DNA of 11,178 nt from Bacteriovoracaceae bacterium. Its GTDB lineage: Bacteria; Bdellovibrionota; UBA1018. This document shows, piece after piece, positions 7,208-11,178 of this stretch. The number at the start of each line of letters is the position of its first letter. Within the stretch, counting starts at the first letter, position 1. Made by a program: the position numbers and the translations under genes. The notes beneath the pieces are model-generated. The model was given only the letters and a program-made list of their open reading frames with translations. It was not told where the DNA came from and did no database searches. Location: positions 1 to 11,178 of the forward strand of contig JAHFAB010000030.1 in assembly GCA_023250795.1 (NCBI GenBank). Direction: 5' to 3'.

Positions 7208-7506
7208 CGAGAGTCTTTCCGGAGGGAGTTTAGGATTTCCTGAGAGCTTAGAGACAGAGAAAAGGGGAGATCAAGCAGTTTTGGCCAAGGCCCAGAATCA
7301 TCACTTCTCAGGGTTGCAGCCCCTTTTTCAGCAGCTAAAACGAGCACCTCTTCGAGGTTTGACTGTTTGAGGTTCTGATAATGTGCGGGTCTGATCTCTG
7401 CTACAACCTCATCTCTTTCTGTAATTAAGACAGTTTGTCCTGTTTTAACAAGTCTGAGGTACTCACTCAGCTTGTTTTTTAATATTTTAACACCAACGGC
7501 TTTCAT
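7204..7506 (-). CDS. Type II antitoxin of the Phd/YefM family
   Basis: Encodes 100 residues starting with ATG at 7506. The first 40 residues (KNKLSEYLRLVKTGQTVLIT, then EVVAEIRP) are the typical Phd/YefM DNA-binding and dimerisation fold. The remaining 60, with an acidic and Pro/Ser-rich stretch around 66-88, are the likely toxin-wrapping tail. It would neutralise the PIN toxin encoded directly downstream with a 4-nt overlap and, as in other members, repress its own promoter. Two abutting palindrome-like 10-bp sequences in that promoter are the obvious binding sites. The transcript appears leaderless, since the predicted start point falls on the A of the ATG. The family call is firm; pairing rests on position. 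Confidence 0.9.
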   Translation of the reverse strand: MKAVGVKILKNKLSEYLRLVKTGQTVLITERDEVVAEIRPAHYQNLKQSNLEEVLVLAAEKGAATLRSDDSGPWPKLLDLPFSLSLSSQEILNSLRKDSR

Positions 7507-7512
7507 CTTTAT

Positions 7513-7541
7513 ATAATAGCTACTGGTAGCTACCTTGTCAA
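7513..7541 (-). promoter_or_regulatory. Strong sigma70-like promoter of the toxin-antitoxin operon
   Basis: On the minus strand a perfect -35 box TTGACA (7541-7536) is followed after exactly 17 bp by the -10 box TATTAT (7518-7513). Only six bases separate the -10 box from the antitoxin ATG at 7506, so the predicted start of transcription coincides with the start codon. Confidence 0.85.
7515..7534. promoter_or_regulatory. Tandem palindromic operator in the toxin-antitoxin promoter
   Basis: Two abutting 10-bp units sharing the core TAGCTA are present: AATAGCTACT (7515-7524) and GGTAGCTACC (7525-7534). The second is a perfect palindrome, the first an imperfect one. Together they fill the spacer between the -35 and -10 boxes. 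This fits the paired palindromes bound by Phd/YefM antitoxins, although the core sequence differs from the TGTACA core of the known YefM operators. Confidence 0.7.
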
Positions 7542-7593
7542 GTGTTTAATACGAAGTTAGATACTGACATCTTCCCGCATAATCTGTCAGCGT

Positions 7594-7622
7594 TTGACTT
7601 CATGCGATATCAATTCTATAAG
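7594..7622 (+). promoter_or_regulatory. Sigma70-like promoter of the barrel protein-lipoprotein unit
   Basis: A -35 box TTGACT (7594-7599) is followed after 17 bp by TATAAG (7617-7622), giving a predicted transcript start near 7629. The leader of about 38 nt to the ATG at 7667 carries G-rich and C-rich blocks (7634-7657) that can form alternative hairpins. Confidence 0.7.
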
Positions 7623-7666
7623 CTAATCTAGATGGGGGATGGTTTTCCCCAGTGGGGCGCAGTCAG

Positions 7667-8893
7667 ATGAAACTCTTAATCTTGAGTCTTTTCTCGTTGT
7701 ACACAAACGGAAGCGTGAATCTTGAAACCTCTGCTTCTACCCAGCAATATGCAACAGAATCTTCTTCAGTCGGGCGAGTCGATCTCAGCGTCGAATGGAA
7801 AACAGAAAAGTGGGGACAAGCACATTTCTGGTCCTGGATAGAACCCGGCAACAAAGGGGATTCGAGTTTTGACCTAGATCCGTTTGTTTTTCGTTTCTAC
7901 TCCACTGAGAACTCCCACTTTTGGATTGGGAGAACACATCCTGTTATGGAATTGGCAGAGGCCGGTAACTCTGCTCCATTTTTAAAAAATACTAGCGCAA
8001 TTGGCGCCAACTGGGCTCAAAATCAAACGGATGCCCTTTCTCCGCGTGTCAGTGGCTGGGTGGGTCTGGGGTGGAGCGGGGCTTTATTCAATAAAGTTCT
8101 TACCTTCTCCGCAGCATACTCTCCTATTTTTATTCCTACACTCGGACCAAGACTCAGTTTTTCAGACTCTGACCGCTCTACGGGCTCACGCTTTTCTCAC
8201 GCTCCGCCCGCCTATGTACAAATCAACGATAATGCTCTTTTGCCACTGCGATACCGACTAGAAAGTGGGGACCTAAAAAATATCGTTTTTCAAAATCAGG
8301 CTCTAGCTGCCGTTCGTGCCTCCAGCGTTTTGGGAAATCTTTCTGCGATTGCATGGGCCGCTCCTTCCGTGAACCCAGAGCTTGATCTCTCAAACAGCCT
8401 CCATGTAAATTCCATGGACGCGCATGTACTAGTCACCATACGCCCTTCGTTTCCTAGGCGTTTCTATAGCGCGATCGAGTGGAGTCAACCCGATTTTTTT
8501 CTCAAGCCCGATCTTCAGCTCGTCAAAGAATACCCAACACAAAAAACACTTCTCTCTTTTCGACTAAATCCATTTCCCTTTTTGGAGGCTGGTCTTTTGC
8601 ACGCATTAAAAGATACAGAGCCTGGGGACAACGCACCGTACGACAGGGGTCTTTTTTGGCTAGAAGCTACTTATCCAATCGCTAATACGCATCTCACTCC
8701 AGCTCTCCGCGTTGAACAACATTTCCTCAAGACGCCCCGTGGCGGCTGGATAAAACCTTCCCTTTCTTATGAGCCCATGAAAAACTTAATCCTCTTTGCT
8801 TCTGTGAGCCTCATCTCTGGAAAAGACTCGAGTTATTTCGGACCGTGGAGAAATCTAGATTCAACTGACTTGGGGTTAAAATACATATGGTGA
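7667..8893 (+). CDS. Predicted outer-membrane beta-barrel protein, family not recognised
   Basis: The ATG at 7667 gives 408 residues beginning MKLLILSLFSLYTNGSVNLE, a short signal-peptide-like start without a clear AXA cleavage site. An in-frame GTG at 7652 would add five residues (MGRSQ) and spoil the signal, so the ATG is preferred; GGGG at 7654-7657 lies nine bases upstream of it. The body alternates polar and aromatic residues in short strands (FDLDPFVFRFYS, FWIGRTHPV, LTFSAAYSPIFIP, LLSFRLNPFPFLEAGLLH). It ends DLGLKYIW, with the terminal aromatic residue typical of barrels handled by the BAM complex. It could be a porin or transport channel; I cannot name a family or substrate. Its stop overlaps the start of the lipoprotein gene by 7 bp, so the two are probably coupled and may form one envelope complex. 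Confidence 0.7.
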   Translation: MKLLILSLFSLYTNGSVNLETSASTQQYATESSSVGRVDLSVEWKTEKWGQAHFWSWIEPGNKGDSSFDLDPFVFRFYSTENSHFWIGRTHPVMELAEAGNSAPFLKNTSAIGANWAQNQTDALSPRVSGWVGLGWSGALFNKVLTFSAAYSPIFIPTLGPRLSFSDSDRSTGSRFSHAPPAYVQINDNALLPLRYRLESGDLKNIVFQNQALAAVRASSVLGNLSAIAWAAPSVNPELDLSNSLHVNSMDAHVLVTIRPSFPRRFYSAIEWSQPDFFLKPDLQLVKEYPTQKTLLSFRLNPFPFLEAGLLHALKDTEPGDNAPYDRGLFWLEATYPIANTHLTPALRVEQHFLKTPRGGWIKPSLSYEPMKNLILFASVSLISGKDSSYFGPWRNLDSTDLGLKYIW

Positions 8894-11163
8894 CTCGAGC
8901 AAAAAGTTTTGTATTCTTTCTCACACTTTCCTTTTCTTCCATACTCTCTGGTTGTCTCTGGGGAGAGCGTGCTCCACCCACTCAGATTGCACACCTGGAC
9001 TCTTCTGAAAACGGATGCAAAGCTTTTCTCAAAGTTTTTGCCAGTTCTGAAAATGAGTCTCAAGAAGTTTTGAACTGTTGGTCCAACGAAGCTGAAAAAC
9101 TCTGGGACCATGTTAAGGGAGAAAAACCAGACACCCTCAGCGAAGAGGAACTGACCACTCTCATTCGAAAAAAAATCGTGCTCCTTCCCGGGGGGGTTGA
9201 GAAAAACTTATCCAAGGTCCATGCAGTTTTTACACTGTTAGATTCTCACAAAAAGATTACCCATACACAGACTAATGGCTTGATTTCTTGGCTAAGAGAA
9301 AACCGAGAAAACCTAAGAGAGTTTTATAGTACGCTACAAACAAACCCATTTTTGTTTAGATACTCACTCCTTGTAAAAACCTTCGCAGCCGCGCGAGGGG
9401 GTCTTGATTTAATAAGCTCTTCAATTTCCTCTGAGGTTCTATCTGAAAATTTGCTCTCACTTTTAGAAATATCAGACCCAGACATAAATCGAGCATTTCT
9501 TCCTCTTATAAAAACCACACTGAACACACTTGGAATGCTTTGTCCTAGTATACAAAACATAGGCGTTTGGAACACAAATGAACTTTCATCTTGCCTTGCT
9601 CTTCTCCCAAGTCAGTTTGCGGTAGCAGCTCCATGGCTTGAGTTTCGGTTAAACGAAATCAAAACAGTCCCAGACTCCACCCAAATAAAAGCCGTTCAAG
9701 CTTCTTTAGAAAAAACGCAAAAAGCAGTCACTGCGTGGTTTAATCAATCTGGTCTTCATTCTTTTTCTACTCAGCTTATTCTAGACCTAGTCGAAAGCCT
9801 GGGCGCAAAGCCCCCAAAAAATCTAATCGAATCTTTGAAAATCATTCGCCGGTTTAATCCTCAATCCACCGAAGAATCTTTGCACCCCACTGTAATCCCA
9901 AAGCTTTTTGAAATTTTGAAAAACTATCAAATAAAAGAGTTGGGTGGAATTCCCAGCTACGTAGATACACTACAAAAACATCTCTGCTCAAATACTTCTG
10001 CACTGAGCTGGACAGACTGTGTACCACCAGAAACCGAGTTAATTGAAAACCCCTCAGAAATTCTCGCCCTCGCACGACAAATCAAGAACCCAAAATATGG
10101 TGGAGAAGCCGCCCCACTCAGCGGTTCTCGCTTTCAAAAAATTTCTCTTTTCGACGCAACTGCAGAACAGGTCATCACTGCATTTGACACTGACCACGAT
10201 GGCTTAATCCGCTCTGAGGGACAAAACAGCTCCGACGAAGTGGTCGCGCTCATCACGATTGGATTAAACACTGTGGATATCTTTGAAAGATTCTTTCACA
10301 ACGTACAAAGGAAACTTCACGGCCTCTCTGTGGAAGAAACTTTTCCTAGAATTTCTCTCAGCCAATATGACCTCAAAGGTATCGCTCGTCTTCTCACTTT
10401 GTTTGGTACCGATATTTTGGTTCAACGAACAGAAGAAGAAAAAAGACACTTGGAGACCATCATTTCTGGTCTGCTTGGATATTTGGTCGGCCCAGCTCAA
10501 AAGAACTCACTTTTTTTAGACCAAAAAGCGATCACTGCGATTTTTAATTTTGTAGACTCTTTAGGTGATTACCAAAAAAACTTTCTCACATTGATTCAAC
10601 CACGAGGAGAATCAGAGACAGACACGATCCCGAGAAACACACTGCTTAAAACACTGCCCACATTCATTGAGCATAACTTCCCAAGGACCTATAAAAGCTG
10701 CCTGGCGTTTGGCTTCCAAAACTCTTGCCAAACCGTTTATGAGCGCCTTCTTCCTCTGGGGCATCAGGTACATCTCTATGACCTTGACCTAGTGACTCTC
10801 TTTGCCTCTGCAATGGAGGGTCTTCTTGATCATTGCGATAGAAATCAAGACGAAAAACTTTCGCTCAACTTTTTAAATAGTAACGATGAGCTCGCTTGCA
10901 CCACCCGAAAGTATAGTGACATTGCTTTGCACTTAATAGATGCAGAAATTATCCCTCATGAAGGAACCGAACAAATTCAATCCATATTGAAATTTGCAAA
11001 CCTCAACGGACTGACGCAAACCTGTGTAAAGGTGCCTCTCATCACGGGAAAAATTGACGATATGTATTTGAGCCCACTGGAGCTCCCTTTTACCCGCGGA
11101 TATGCGACGCTAGGGTCTATGTATGGATTAACTGCAAATGTTTTACTGAAGAATGGGTTTTAA
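8887..11163 (+). CDS. Large predicted outer-membrane lipoprotein with degenerate EF-hand-like loops
   Basis: Encodes 758 residues. The N-terminus has a basic start (TRAK), a hydrophobic core and lipobox LSGC with the lipidated cysteine at 23. Residue +2 is Leu, not Asp, which favours sorting to the outer membrane. The mature part is mostly helical in character, with no further membrane segment. Eleven further cysteines fall mostly in close pairs (44/64, 219/236, 367/378, 605/614, 650/671; 713 single), suggesting disulfides in the periplasm. Two calcium-loop-like stretches are seen: DTDHDGLIRSEG (434-445, Glu at loop position 11 rather than 12) and DRNQDEKLSL (651-660, Gly replaced by Glu). 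The start is ATG (8887), with GTG (8890) as an alternative in ATGGTGA overlapping the barrel gene's stop. I do not recognise the family; a partner role with the barrel is inferred from the overlap. Confidence 0.8.
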   Translation: MVTRAKSFVFFLTLSFSSILSGCLWGERAPPTQIAHLDSSENGCKAFLKVFASSENESQEVLNCWSNEAEKLWDHVKGEKPDTLSEEELTTLIRKKIVLLPGGVEKNLSKVHAVFTLLDSHKKITHTQTNGLISWLRENRENLREFYSTLQTNPFLFRYSLLVKTFAAARGGLDLISSSISSEVLSENLLSLLEISDPDINRAFLPLIKTTLNTLGMLCPSIQNIGVWNTNELSSCLALLPSQFAVAAPWLEFRLNEIKTVPDSTQIKAVQASLEKTQKAVTAWFNQSGLHSFSTQLILDLVESLGAKPPKNLIESLKIIRRFNPQSTEESLHPTVIPKLFEILKNYQIKELGGIPSYVDTLQKHLCSNTSALSWTDCVPPETELIENPSEILALARQIKNPKYGGEAAPLSGSRFQKISLFDATAEQVITAFDTDHDGLIRSEGQNSSDEVVALITIGLNTVDIFERFFHNVQRKLHGLSVEETFPRISLSQYDLKGIARLLTLFGTDILVQRTEEEKRHLETIISGLLGYLVGPAQKNSLFLDQKAITAIFNFVDSLGDYQKNFLTLIQPRGESETDTIPRNTLLKTLPTFIEHNFPRTYKSCLAFGFQNSCQTVYERLLPLGHQVHLYDLDLVTLFASAMEGLLDHCDRNQDEKLSLNFLNSNDELACTTRKYSDIALHLIDAEIIPHEGTEQIQSILKFANLNGLTQTCVKVPLITGKIDDMYLSPLELPFTRGYATLGSMYGLTANVLLKNGF

Positions 11164-11178
11164 GCGGGCGAAGGGTCT

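Overview
The window looks like part of an origin-proximal chromosomal neighbourhood of a Gram-negative bacterium, most likely a deltaproteobacterium-like lineage such as Bdellovibrionota or a myxobacterial relative. That placement is inferred. It rests on the conserved mnmG-rsmG-parA-parB order, a bactofilin gene overlapping parB, an ATP synthase b-type gene following them, and outer-membrane barrel and lipoprotein genes. Species cannot be read from the sequence alone.

Bases 1-5534 are a minus-strand housekeeping block. In transcription order it runs mnmG (tRNA U34 modification), rsmG (16S rRNA m7G methylation), parA, parB (chromosome partition), a bactofilin, and the F0 b or b' subunit gene, which is cut by the window edge. 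Gene junctions are 2 nt (mnmG/rsmG), 16 nt (parA/parB), a 34-nt overlap (parB/bactofilin) and 85 nt (bactofilin/atpF). The exception is the rsmG-parA gap, which is almost filled by a 189-bp element with 48-bp, 94 percent identical inverted arms. Two perfect 16-bp parS sites (TGTTCCACGTGGAACA) lie inside rsmG, so ParA, ParB and the DNA sites of the segregation system sit together.

Bases 5571-7541 look like an accessory cassette. It holds a plus-strand AAA+ ATPase of the DUF4143 type with a nuclease-like C-terminal domain, which converges with a minus-strand Phd/VapC-type toxin-antitoxin pair. Both transcription units have strong sigma70-like promoters whose predicted start points fall on or next to the start codon, suggesting leaderless messages. 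Both also have palindromic candidate operators inside the promoter.

Bases 7594-11163 are a plus-strand envelope unit: a sigma70-like promoter, a predicted outer-membrane beta-barrel protein, and a translationally overlapping 758-residue lipoprotein with paired cysteines and two degenerate calcium-loop-like motifs. Neither protein is assignable to a family I recognise, and the pair is the best candidate for something undescribed. No stretch longer than 300 bases is without a gene, and I saw no tRNA, rRNA, CRISPR array or transposase gene.
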